Origin: Pseudomonas rhodesiae
GTDB lineage: Bacteria > Pseudomonadota > Gammaproteobacteria > Pseudomonadales > Pseudomonadaceae
NCBI RefSeq assembly: GCF_007858255.1
Contig: NZ_VFEU01000019.1
Coordinates: 24,254-88,253 of the forward strand
Direction: 5' to 3'
Length of the DNA stretch: 64,000 bases
A program made the translations under genes and the position numbers. This document shows positions 44,166 through 52,847 of this stretch, piece after piece. Positions within the stretch are counted from its first letter, which is position 1, and each line of letters begins with the position of its first letter. Under the pieces are notes generated by a model that was not told the origin of the DNA, made no database searches, and saw nothing but the letters and a program-made list of their open reading frames with translations.

Positions 44166-45482
44166 ATGCGCATCAGCATATTTGGTTTGGGTTACGTTGG
44201 CGCAGTCTGTGCCGGTTGCCTGTCTGCCCGTGGCCACGAAGTGGTCGGCGTGGACATCTCCAAGGAAAAGATCGACCTGATCAACGCCGGCAAATCGCCA
44301 ATTGTTGAACCGGGTCTGGGCGAACTGTTGAGCCAGGGTATCCAAACGGGTCGACTGCGCGGCACCACCAACTTCGCCGAAGCCATCCGCGATACCGACC
44401 TGTCGATGATTTGCGTCGGCACGCCGAGCAAGAAAAACGGCGATCTGGAACTCAACTACATCGAATCGGTATGCCGCGAGATCGGTTTTGTCCTGCGTGA
44501 CAAGACCACCCGCCACACCATCGTGGTGCGCAGCACCGTGTTGCCGGGCACCGTCGCCAACGTGGTGATCCCAATCCTCGAAGACTGCTCCGGCAAGAAA
44601 GCCGGCGTCGACTTCGGTGTTGCGGTCAACCCGGAATTCCTGCGTGAATCCACCGCCATCGCCGACTACGACCTGCCACCGATGACCGTTATCGGCGAGT
44701 TCGACAAAGCCTCCGGCGATGTCCTGCAGTCGCTGTACGAAGAACTCGACGCACCGATCATCCGCAAGGACATCGCCGTGGCCGAGATGATCAAGTACAC
44801 CTGCAACGTGTGGCACGCCACCAAAGTTACCTTCGCCAACGAAATCGGCAACATCGCCAAGGCGGTCGGCGTCGACGGTCGCGAAGTGATGGAAGTGGTC
44901 TGCCAGGACAAGACCCTCAACCTGTCCCAGTACTACATGCGCCCAGGTTTCGCCTTCGGCGGCTCGTGCCTGCCAAAAGATGTTCGCGCCCTGACCTACC
45001 GCGCCGGCTCCCTGGACGTGGAAGCACCGCTGCTCAACTCCCTGATGCGCAGCAACGAGTCCCAGGTGCAGAACGCCTTCGACATCGTCTCCAGCCACGA
45101 CAAACGCAAAGTCGCCCTGCTGGGCCTGAGCTTCAAGGCCGGTACCGATGACCTGCGTGAAAGCCCGCTGGTCGAGCTGGCCGAGATGCTGATCGGCAAG
45201 GGCTACGACCTGAGCATCTACGACAGCAACGTCGAATACGCGCGTGTTCACGGCGCCAACAAGGATTACATCGAAGGCAAGATCCCTCACGTGTCGTCCC
45301 TGCTCAACTCGGACTTCGACGATGTGATCAACAACTCCGACGTGATCATCCTGGGCAACCGCGACGAGAAGTTCCGCTCCCTGGCCCATAACGCGCCGGA
45401 AGGTAAGCAAGTGGTCGATCTGGTGGGCTTCATGTCCAAGGCCACCAGCGCGAGCGGCCGTACTGAAGGCATCTGTTGGTAA
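44166..45482 (+). CDS. algD: GDP-mannose 6-dehydrogenase
   Basis: 438 residues from ATG at 44166 with GAGGT upstream. The Rossmann motif FGLGYVGAVCAGCLS at the N-terminus binds NAD, and catalytic Cys-268 lies in GFAFGGSCLPKD, the same number as in P. aeruginosa. The enzyme oxidises GDP-mannose to GDP-mannuronate, the committed step to alginate. First gene of the 12-gene operon, behind the AlgU promoter. Confidence 0.98.
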   Translation: MRISIFGLGYVGAVCAGCLSARGHEVVGVDISKEKIDLINAGKSPIVEPGLGELLSQGIQTGRLRGTTNFAEAIRDTDLSMICVGTPSKKNGDLELNYIESVCREIGFVLRDKTTRHTIVVRSTVLPGTVANVVIPILEDCSGKKAGVDFGVAVNPEFLRESTAIADYDLPPMTVIGEFDKASGDVLQSLYEELDAPIIRKDIAVAEMIKYTCNVWHATKVTFANEIGNIAKAVGVDGREVMEVVCQDKTLNLSQYYMRPGFAFGGSCLPKDVRALTYRAGSLDVEAPLLNSLMRSNESQVQNAFDIVSSHDKRKVALLGLSFKAGTDDLRESPLVELAEMLIGKGYDLSIYDSNVEYARVHGANKDYIEGKIPHVSSLLNSDFDDVINNSDVIILGNRDEKFRSLAHNAPEGKQVVDLVGFMSKATSASGRTEGICW

Positions 45483-45499
45483 GGGGCAGCGGCTAGTTT

Positions 45500-45556
45500 C
45501 AAGCGGCAAGCGGCAAGTTAGAAGCGATCGTTTTTCAGCTTATAGCTTGCCGCTTG
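45500..45556. repeat. CAAGCGGCAAG-type inverted repeat between algD and alg8
   Basis: CAAGCGGCAAG (45500-45510) is perfectly complementary to CTTGCCGCTTG (45546-45556). It is related in sequence and layout to the repeat at 39441-39487. It forms a strong RNA hairpin in the alg transcript just after algD. Confidence 0.8.
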
Positions 45557-45586
45557 TGGCCCTACTCCCCCGTGACGGACACAAAT

Positions 45587-47056
45587 ATGCAACGGTTAAA
45601 CCAAGCTACTGGCTGGCTAGTATTTCTGGCGCTTTTAGCGCTTCTAGCTCTGGCTTTGCCAGCCAGCACATTCGACTCCGAGTCGAAGAATTTTATTTTC
45701 CTGATTGGCGCCGTCGGTATCTGGCGCTACTCGATGGGTGCTACGCATTTCTTTCGCGGCATGCTGTTCCTGTATGTGGTCTACCCGCACCTGCGCCGCA
45801 AAGTCCGCAAGCTGGGCAAGGCCGCCGACCCGTCCCATGTGTTTTTGATGGTCACCAGTTTTCGCATCGATGCCCTGACCACCGCCCAGGTGTACAGCTC
45901 GGTGATCCGTGAAGCGATCGACTGTGGTTTCCCGACCACGGTGGTTTGCTCGCTGGTGGAAATGTCCGATGAGCTGCTGGTCAAGAGCTTGTGGGAAAAG
46001 ATGAACCCACCAGAACACGTCAAGCTCGACTTCGTGCGTATCGCTGGCACCGGCAAGCGCGACGGCCTGGCCTTCGGTTTCCGTGCTATTTCGCGTCACT
46101 TGCCGGATGACCGCGCGGTCGTGGCGGTGATCGACGGCGACACCGTGCTCGCCGAAGGCGTTGTGCGCAAGACCGTGCCGTGGTTCCAACTGTTCGGCAA
46201 CGTCGGCGGCCTGACCACCAACGAGTTCTGCGAAGTGCGCGGCGGTTACATCATGAGCGAGTGGCACAAGCTGCGCTTCGCCCAACGCCACATCAATATG
46301 TGTTCCATGGCCCTGTCCAAGCGCGTACTGACCATGACCGGTCGTATGTCGGTATTCCGCGCCAGCGTGGTCACCGACCCGGGCTTTATCGCCGACGTGG
46401 AAAGCGACTCGCTGCAACACTGGCGCTTGGGCCGCTTCAAGTTCCTCACCGGTGATGACAAGTCCAGCTGGTTCAGCCTGATGCGCCTGGGCTACGACAC
46501 CTTCTACGTGCCGGATGCCGCGATCAACACCGTGGAACACCCGCCGGAAAAGAGCTTTATCAAGGCCAGCCGCAAGCTGATGTTCCGCTGGTACGGCAAC
46601 AACCTGCGTCAGAACTCCCGTGCCCTGGGCCTGGGTGTGCGTCGCCTGGGTCTGTTCACCAGCATCGTGTTGTTCGATCAGCGCGTGTCCATGTGGACTT
46701 CGCTGCTCGGCCTGACCGTGGCAATCATCGCCACCTTCAAGTACGGCGGCGCATTCATCCTCGCGTACCTGCTGTGGATCGGCATCACCCGCCTGATCCT
46801 GACCCTGCTGCTGTCGTGCTCCGGCCACAAGATCGGCCCGGCCTACCCGCTGATTCTCTATTACAACCAGATCATGGGCGCGTTGGTGAAGATCTACGTG
46901 TTCTTCCGCCTTGATCAACAGTCCTGGACCCGCCAGGACACCAAACTGACCCGCGATTTGGCCAGCTTTCAACGTTGGTTCAACACCTGGTCGTCTCGGA
47001 CCATGACCTTCTCCGCCGGCAGCATTTTCGTCGCCGTGTTGCTGATGATGGTCTGA
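45587..47056 (+). CDS. alg8: Alginate polymerase glycosyltransferase Alg8
   Basis: 489 residues from ATG at 45587; upstream in-frame GTG (45572) and TTG (45554) are possible. It has two N-terminal membrane helices, a GT2 domain with DGD (AVIDGDTVL) and GDD (LTGDDKSSW), and a QxxRW-like MFRWYGNNLRQ. Four more helices follow at the C-terminus. It polymerises mannuronate from GDP-mannuronate across the inner membrane together with Alg44. Confidence 0.96.
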   Translation: MQRLNQATGWLVFLALLALLALALPASTFDSESKNFIFLIGAVGIWRYSMGATHFFRGMLFLYVVYPHLRRKVRKLGKAADPSHVFLMVTSFRIDALTTAQVYSSVIREAIDCGFPTTVVCSLVEMSDELLVKSLWEKMNPPEHVKLDFVRIAGTGKRDGLAFGFRAISRHLPDDRAVVAVIDGDTVLAEGVVRKTVPWFQLFGNVGGLTTNEFCEVRGGYIMSEWHKLRFAQRHINMCSMALSKRVLTMTGRMSVFRASVVTDPGFIADVESDSLQHWRLGRFKFLTGDDKSSWFSLMRLGYDTFYVPDAAINTVEHPPEKSFIKASRKLMFRWYGNNLRQNSRALGLGVRRLGLFTSIVLFDQRVSMWTSLLGLTVAIIATFKYGGAFILAYLLWIGITRLILTLLLSCSGHKIGPAYPLILYYNQIMGALVKIYVFFRLDQQSWTRQDTKLTRDLASFQRWFNTWSSRTMTFSAGSIFVAVLLMMV

Positions 47057-47094
47057 CCCAGCCAAGCCTGAATTAACCTAGGAATTACACCGTC

Positions 47095-48261
47095 ATGAAC
47101 AGCCAAGTAAATGCCAACGTTGTCCACGAATCCGAAGCCCAGCGTCAGCACGCCCGGGTCAAAATCCCGGCCAAGCTGCGCTTCTTCAACACCGACCGTA
47201 GCCAGACCGAAGCACGGGTGATCGACCTGTCCGCCGGCGGCCTGGCGTTCACCGCCACCCAGCCGCTGAACGTGGGTGAAGTGCACAAGGGTCGTCTGCA
47301 ATTCGTCATCGATAACCTTGGCTTGGCCATGGACGTCGAGCTGCAGATTCGCTCCTACGACCGCCAGACCGGCCGCACCGGTTGCCAGTTCCAGAACCTC
47401 GACGCCCAGGATATTTCCACCCTGCGCCACCTGATCACCTCGCACCTGTCCGGTGACATCGTGACCATGGGCGACGTGCTGGCGACTCTGCAGCGCGACA
47501 ACTTCACCAAGGCGCGCAAGGTCAAGGACGGCGGCAGCAACATGAGCGCCTTCGGTCGCTTGCGCGCCGTGACCTTCAGCCTGGCGATCTTCCTGGTGGG
47601 CCTGGCAGCATTCGGGTTCGTCTTCAAGTCGATCTACAGCATGTACTTTGTCAGCCACGCCCAGGCCGGCCTGGTCAGCGTACCGGGCATGAACGTGACC
47701 ATGCCGCGCGACGGCACCGTGCAGAGCCTGCTCAAAGGTGATGCGGTCGCCGCCAAGGGCGCACCACTGGCCACCTTCAGCACCAGCATGCTCGATGTGC
47801 TCAAAGGCCACCTCGACGAAGACCAACTGCAACCGGCCAAAGTCGAAGAGCTGTTCGGCAAGCAAATGACCGGCACCCTGACTTCGCCCTGCGATTGCGT
47901 GGTGGCGCAGCAACTGGTCGCCGACGGCCAATACGCCAGCAAGGGCGATGTGATCTTCCAACTGGTTCCACGCGGCAGCGAAGCCAACGTCGAAGCGCGC
48001 TTCACTTATCGCCAGTTCGCCGACGTGCGCCCAGGTACACCGGTGAGCTTCCAGGTCGCCGACGAAGAACAGACCCGCACCGGCACCATCGTCAGCAGCA
48101 CCAGCCTGAACAGCGCCGACCTGTCCTCCGACATCCGCGTGCAGATCAAGCCTGATGCCCCGCTGGACAGCACCTACGCCGGCCGCCCGGTGGAAGTGAT
48201 CAGCGACCGCGGCCCATCGCTGAACTGGCTGATCGACAAAGCCATGGCTCACGGTCTGTAA
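47095..48261 (+). CDS. alg44: c-di-GMP-binding alginate co-polymerase Alg44
   Basis: 388 residues. The N-terminal PilZ domain has Arg-17 and Arg-21 (RQHAR) and Asp-44/Ser-46 (DLSAGG), the same numbers as in P. aeruginosa Alg44, where they bind c-di-GMP. One membrane helix (about 160-185) is followed by a periplasmic HlyD-like part. It activates Alg8 in response to c-di-GMP. Confidence 0.97.
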   Translation: MNSQVNANVVHESEAQRQHARVKIPAKLRFFNTDRSQTEARVIDLSAGGLAFTATQPLNVGEVHKGRLQFVIDNLGLAMDVELQIRSYDRQTGRTGCQFQNLDAQDISTLRHLITSHLSGDIVTMGDVLATLQRDNFTKARKVKDGGSNMSAFGRLRAVTFSLAIFLVGLAAFGFVFKSIYSMYFVSHAQAGLVSVPGMNVTMPRDGTVQSLLKGDAVAAKGAPLATFSTSMLDVLKGHLDEDQLQPAKVEELFGKQMTGTLTSPCDCVVAQQLVADGQYASKGDVIFQLVPRGSEANVEARFTYRQFADVRPGTPVSFQVADEEQTRTGTIVSSTSLNSADLSSDIRVQIKPDAPLDSTYAGRPVEVISDRGPSLNWLIDKAMAHGL

Positions 48262-48269
48262 GCGAGGAC

Positions 48270-49793
48270 ATGCCTGTGAACCTTATCTCGACAACAACAC
48301 TGGCCCCTGTGGGAGCCGGGCTTGCCCGCGATGCTGGCGACTCGGTTTACCAGGCTGACCGCGCCGATACGCTCGCAGGCAAGCCATCTCCCGCACAGCG
48401 CAAATCCCACTTCGCCTCGGCCTACTGTGCGCTGGCCCTGGCCATCTCGCTGGCCGGTTGCGTCGGCCTGCCCGACCAACGCCTGGCCAATGAAGCGCTC
48501 AAGCGCGGCGACACCGTCACCGCGCAGCAGAACTACCAGCAGCTGGCCGACCTGGGTTACAGCGAGGCCCAAGTGGGCTTGGCCGATATCCAGGTTGGCA
48601 CTCGTGACCCGGCGCAGATCAAACAGGCCGAGGCCACGTACCGCGCCGCAGCGGATACTTCGCCCCGCGCCCAGGCGCGCCTGGGTCGCCTGCTGGTGGC
48701 CAAGCCCGGCGCCACCGAGGCCGAGCACCACGAAGCCGAAACCCTGCTGAAAAAAGCCTTTGCCAATGGCGAAGGCAACACCCTGATTCCACTGGCGATG
48801 CTGTACCTGCAATACCCTCACAGCTTTCCCAATGTGAATGCCCAGCAGCAGATCAGTCAGTGGCAGGCGGCGGGTTATCCGGAAGCGGGCCTGGCCCAGG
48901 TGCTGCTGTATCGCACCCAGAACACCTACGATCAGCATCTGGATGATGTGGAGCGCATCTGCAAAGCCGCGCTGAACACCACCGATATTTGCTACGTCGA
49001 ATTGGCTACGGTCTACCAGAAGAAAGCCGAGCCAGAAAAACAAGCCGAACTGCTCAAGCAGATGGAAGCCGGCTACAGCCGTGGCACCGTCACCGCTCAA
49101 CGGGTCGACAGCGTTGCCCGCGTATTGGGTGATGCCTCCCTGGGCAAGACCGACGAAAAGACGGCCCAGGCGCTGCTGGAAAAAATCGCCCCCGGCTACC
49201 CCGCGTCCTGGGTCAGCCTGGCGCAACTGCTCTACGACTTCCCCGAACTGGGCGACGTCGACCAAATGATGAAATACCTGGACAACGGCCGCGCCGCCGA
49301 CCAGCCGCGCGCTGAACTGTTGCTCGGCAAACTCTACTACGAAGGCAAGTGGGTGCCGGCCGATGCCAAGGCCGCCGAAGCGCATTTCGAAAAAGCCGTT
49401 GGCAAAGAAGTGGCCGCCGATTACTACCTCGGCCAGATCTATCGCCGTGGCTACCTGGGCAAGGTCTACCCGCAAAAGGCCCTGGACCACTTGCTGACCG
49501 CTGCGCGCAACGGCCAGAACAGCGCCGATTTCGCCATCGCCCAATTGTTTTCCCAAGGCAAGGGCACCAAGCCCGACCCCGTCAATGCCTATGTCTTCAG
49601 CCAGTTGGCCAAGGCCCAGGACACGCCGGAGGCCAATGACCTGGCCGCCCAGCTCGAAGCCCCGCTGACTCCGGAACAACGCGCCCAAGGCCAACGCCTG
49701 GTGCAACAGGAGCTGGCCGCGCGCGGCACCCTGGCCCAAAGCACGCTGCAACTGCACGCCCTGCAAGAAGAAGACGGCGAGGAATCCCTATGA
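48270..49793 (+). CDS. algK: Alginate export lipoprotein AlgK with REPIN-encoded N-terminal insert
   Basis: 507 residues from ATG at 48270; GTG at 48276 has better spacing from GAGGA. Mature AlgK is normal: Sel1-like/TPR repeats from about residue 70 to the end (for example RAELLLGKLYYEGKWVPADA, YYLGQIYRRGYLGK). The lipobox (LALAISLAGC) ends at Cys-64, so the signal region is about 40 residues too long. The extra part (LAPVGAGLARDAGD onward, to about AQRK) is translated from a REPIN at about 48305-48399. No usable start codon lies between the REPIN and the lipobox. The insert should be removed with the signal peptide. AlgK helps AlgE assemble in the outer membrane. Confidence 0.93.
   Translation: MPVNLISTTTLAPVGAGLARDAGDSVYQADRADTLAGKPSPAQRKSHFASAYCALALAISLAGCVGLPDQRLANEALKRGDTVTAQQNYQQLADLGYSEAQVGLADIQVGTRDPAQIKQAEATYRAAADTSPRAQARLGRLLVAKPGATEAEHHEAETLLKKAFANGEGNTLIPLAMLYLQYPHSFPNVNAQQQISQWQAAGYPEAGLAQVLLYRTQNTYDQHLDDVERICKAALNTTDICYVELATVYQKKAEPEKQAELLKQMEAGYSRGTVTAQRVDSVARVLGDASLGKTDEKTAQALLEKIAPGYPASWVSLAQLLYDFPELGDVDQMMKYLDNGRAADQPRAELLLGKLYYEGKWVPADAKAAEAHFEKAVGKEVAADYYLGQIYRRGYLGKVYPQKALDHLLTAARNGQNSADFAIAQLFSQGKGTKPDPVNAYVFSQLAKAQDTPEANDLAAQLEAPLTPEQRAQGQRLVQQELAARGTLAQSTLQLHALQEEDGEESL
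48305..48399. repeat. REPIN inside the algK coding sequence
   Basis: CCTGTGGGAGCCGGGCTTGCCC starts at 48306, and an inverted, partly decayed partner (GGCAAGCCATCTCCCGCACAG) ends near 48398. The length of about 95 bases matches the intergenic REPINs here. It lies within algK, between its ribosome site/start and the lipoprotein signal core, and keeps the reading frame open. Confidence 0.85.
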
Positions 49794-51277
49794 AGCTCAA
49801 CCCATTCGTCAAGGCCGGTATTGGCCTGACCTTCGCCCTGCTGTGGTCGTGCCCGACCCTGGCCGCGCTGACCGAAGCCAAGAATTTCGGCCTGGAAGTC
49901 AAAGCCACCGCGCAATCCGAAGACGACCGCGACCTGGGCACCCAGAAAGGCGGCGACGTCAACGGCGTCGGCCTGGACCTGCGCCCGTGGATCTACGGCG
50001 AAAGCGGCAACTGGAGCGCCTACGCCATGGGCCAGGCGGTGGTGTCCAGCGACATTATCGAGACCGACACCCTGCAACAGTCGGCCGATGACGCAGACCA
50101 GCCCACCACCAATGACGACCGCAAAGCCAAGAAAAACTACTTGGCGATGCGTGAGTTCTGGGTTGGCTACAGCGGCTTCACGCCCTACCCCGGCGAGATC
50201 CTCAAGTTCGGCCGCCAGCGCCTGCGCAACGACGACGGCCAATGGCGCGACACCAACATCGAAGCGCTGAACTGGACCTTCGACACCACTTTGCTCAAAG
50301 CCAATGTGGGCGCCGCCGAACGCTTCAGCGAATACCGCACCGACCTCAAGGAACTGTCGCCCAAGGACAAGGACCGCCAGCACTTCTACGCCGACGCCTC
50401 CTACCAGTGGATGCCGGGCCAGTGGATCGGCCTGCGCGGCCATCACACCCATGACGACGGCAAGCTGGATTACCCGGAACCGGGCGTGCCCACCGACTCG
50501 TTGGATAAGCGCGAGAACGGCGACCTGACCTGGCTCGGCATCGAAGCCAACAGCGACGCCTACAACTGGCGCAACACCAACACCGTCAACTACTGGGCCA
50601 GCGTCACCGGTATGCAGGGCGACCGCGACACGGTCAACGCCCTCAAAGCAGACGGCAGCCGCCCGGACCAGGCCAAGCGCAGCGATAACGTGAACGGCTG
50701 GGCCACCGACCTGGGTATCCGCCTGCGTCTCGACCCGCAGTGGCAAGTGGGTGCGGCCTATGCCCGCGCCAGCGCCGAATACGAACAGAACGGCCTGCAG
50801 AGCAACCGTTCGAACTGGACCGGCACCCAATCCCGTGTGCATCGCTTCGGCGAAGCGTTTCGCGGCGAGATGAACAACATGCAGTCCATGAGCCTGTTCG
50901 GTTCGTGGCAACTGCGTGAGGACTACGACGCCAGCCTGGTGTACCACAAGTTCTGGCGCGTGGACGGCAACAAGCCGGTGGGCAGCAACGGTATCGACGC
51001 GGTGCAAAACAACACCGACGACGTGACCGGCGCGATCCTCTCCAGCACGTCCCTGCCGCTGGAAGACGGTAAGAAAGACCTGGGTCAGGAGATGGACCTG
51101 GTGGTCACCAAGTACTTCAAGACCGGCTTGCTGCCGGCCGCGCTCAGCCAGTCGATCGACGAGCCGTCGGCGTTGGTGCGGTTTCGTGCGGGTGTGTTCA
51201 AACCGGGTGACGCCTACGGCAGCCAGGTCGACTCGTACATGCATCGCGCGTTTGTCGACGTGATCTGGAAATTCTGA
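49790..51277 (+). CDS. algE: Alginate outer-membrane porin
   Basis: 495 residues, signal peptide (LTFALLWSCPTLAAL), then an 18-strand beta-barrel pattern (many alternating aromatic strands such as WSAYAMGQAVV, NYWASVTGMQG) with long Asp-rich loops, ending in the outer-membrane terminal Phe (FVDVIWKF). It exports alginate. Its ATG overlaps the algK stop (ATGA), and its stop overlaps the algG start. Confidence 0.97.
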   Translation: MKLNPFVKAGIGLTFALLWSCPTLAALTEAKNFGLEVKATAQSEDDRDLGTQKGGDVNGVGLDLRPWIYGESGNWSAYAMGQAVVSSDIIETDTLQQSADDADQPTTNDDRKAKKNYLAMREFWVGYSGFTPYPGEILKFGRQRLRNDDGQWRDTNIEALNWTFDTTLLKANVGAAERFSEYRTDLKELSPKDKDRQHFYADASYQWMPGQWIGLRGHHTHDDGKLDYPEPGVPTDSLDKRENGDLTWLGIEANSDAYNWRNTNTVNYWASVTGMQGDRDTVNALKADGSRPDQAKRSDNVNGWATDLGIRLRLDPQWQVGAAYARASAEYEQNGLQSNRSNWTGTQSRVHRFGEAFRGEMNNMQSMSLFGSWQLREDYDASLVYHKFWRVDGNKPVGSNGIDAVQNNTDDVTGAILSSTSLPLEDGKKDLGQEMDLVVTKYFKTGLLPAALSQSIDEPSALVRFRAGVFKPGDAYGSQVDSYMHRAFVDVIWKF

Positions 51278-52845
51278 TGGGAGCCTGCGCAATGAATGCT
51301 CAAAGCCTACTCGTCGCGGCAATGCTGGTGGCCAGTACCACCGCGTTTGCCGATACGACGGCCAAGGCGCCGACCATCGCCAAGGAACTGCAACAGGCCA
51401 AGACCTACACCATTTCCAGCCCGCCGACCGCGCCGCTGGAAATGGCCAAGCCGGCCCTGCCCGACCTGTCGGGCTACACCGCCGCGGCCATGGAAAAAAA
51501 GATCGTACGCACCAAACCGGGCAAAATCAGCATCCGTCGCATGATGCAGGAAGACGCGCTCAAGGACTTTATCGGCGGCGATAACAAGATGGCCGAATGG
51601 GTGGTGCGCCAGCATGGCATTCCCCAGGCGATCTTTATCGACGACGGCTACATGAACCTCAAGGACCTGCTGGGCAAAGTGCCCAAGCAGTACCTGAGCG
51701 AAACCTCGCCGGGCGTGTTCCTGGCCAAGTTGCCGATCGTGGTCGGGCGCAAGGGCATCCTCGAAATCGACAAGCGCACCCAAGAGCTGCGCCTGTCCCA
51801 GGAAGCCGGTTCGTTCCTGATCAACGACGGCCAGCTGTTTGTGCGCGACACCAAAATCACCGGTTGGAGCGAAAAGGCCAATGGCCCGGCGCTGTTCAAG
51901 TCGCCCAAGGAGTTCCGCCCGTTCCTGCTGGCCTGGGGCGGCACCGAGACCTACGTCGCCAACAGCAAAATGGCCAGTTTCGGCTACGCCAACAGTAAGT
52001 CGTACGGGGTGAGTATTTCCCAGTACACGCCGAACATGGCCAAGGTGCTCAAGCGCCCTGAGCCGACCGGCTGGATCATCGATTCCGAGTTCTCGGACAT
52101 GTGGTACGGCTTCTACTGCTACGAGACCACCGGCTTTGTGATCAAGGGCAATACCTACAAAGACAACATCGTCTACGGCATTGACCCCCACGACCGTTCC
52201 CACGGCCTGATCATTGCGGACAACACCGTCTACGGCACCAAGAAGAAGCACGGCATCATCATTTCCCGGGAAGTGAACGACAGCTTCATCTTCAACAACC
52301 GCAGCTACGACAACAAACTCTCAGGCCTGGTGATCGACCGTAACAGCGTCAACAACCTGATCGCCGACAACGAGATCTACCGCAACCACACCGACGGCAT
52401 CACCCTCTATGAGAGCGGCGATAACCTGCTGTGGGGCAACAAGGTGATCAGTAACCGCCGCCACGGCATCCGCGTGCGTAACAGCGTAAACATCAAGCTC
52501 TACGAAAACGTCGCGATGGCCAACGGTTTGACCGGCGTCTACGGCCACATCAAGGACTTGACCGACACCGACCGCGACATCGCCCTCGACCCGTTCGACG
52601 CCAAGGTTTCCCTGATCGTGGTCGGCGGGGAACTGGCGGGGAACGGCAGCGGGCCGCTGTCCATCGACTCGCCGTTGAGTATCGAGCTGTATCGCGTGTC
52701 GATGCTGGCGCCGACCAAATCCAGCGGTATCAGCTTCTCCGGCGTCCTCGGCGATCGCCAGGAAGAAATTCTCGACCTGCTGGTGCGCCAGCAGAAAGCC
52801 GTGCTGATCGACCCTGTCGAACGCCAGACCGAAATGCAGGACTGA
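51277..52845 (+). CDS. algG: Periplasmic mannuronan C5-epimerase
   Basis: 522 residues; ATG at 51277 overlaps the algE stop, with an alternative at 51292. A signal peptide (LLVAAMLVASTTAFA) leads to a right-handed parallel beta-helix of many short coils. The catalytic DPHD is at 303-306 (GIDPHDRSHG). It converts mannuronate to guluronate within the polymer and protects the polymer during export. Confidence 0.97.
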   Translation: MGACAMNAQSLLVAAMLVASTTAFADTTAKAPTIAKELQQAKTYTISSPPTAPLEMAKPALPDLSGYTAAAMEKKIVRTKPGKISIRRMMQEDALKDFIGGDNKMAEWVVRQHGIPQAIFIDDGYMNLKDLLGKVPKQYLSETSPGVFLAKLPIVVGRKGILEIDKRTQELRLSQEAGSFLINDGQLFVRDTKITGWSEKANGPALFKSPKEFRPFLLAWGGTETYVANSKMASFGYANSKSYGVSISQYTPNMAKVLKRPEPTGWIIDSEFSDMWYGFYCYETTGFVIKGNTYKDNIVYGIDPHDRSHGLIIADNTVYGTKKKHGIIISREVNDSFIFNNRSYDNKLSGLVIDRNSVNNLIADNEIYRNHTDGITLYESGDNLLWGNKVISNRRHGIRVRNSVNIKLYENVAMANGLTGVYGHIKDLTDTDRDIALDPFDAKVSLIVVGGELAGNGSGPLSIDSPLSIELYRVSMLAPTKSSGISFSGVLGDRQEEILDLLVRQQKAVLIDPVERQTEMQD

Positions 52846-52847
52846 GG

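Noticed and set aside
44022..45509. Long minus-strand frame of 495 residues opposite algD, and similar ones opposite alg8, algK and algE
   Set aside because: They mirror highly conserved alginate genes; codon bias on the opposite strand explains the lack of stops. No ribosome sites or domains.
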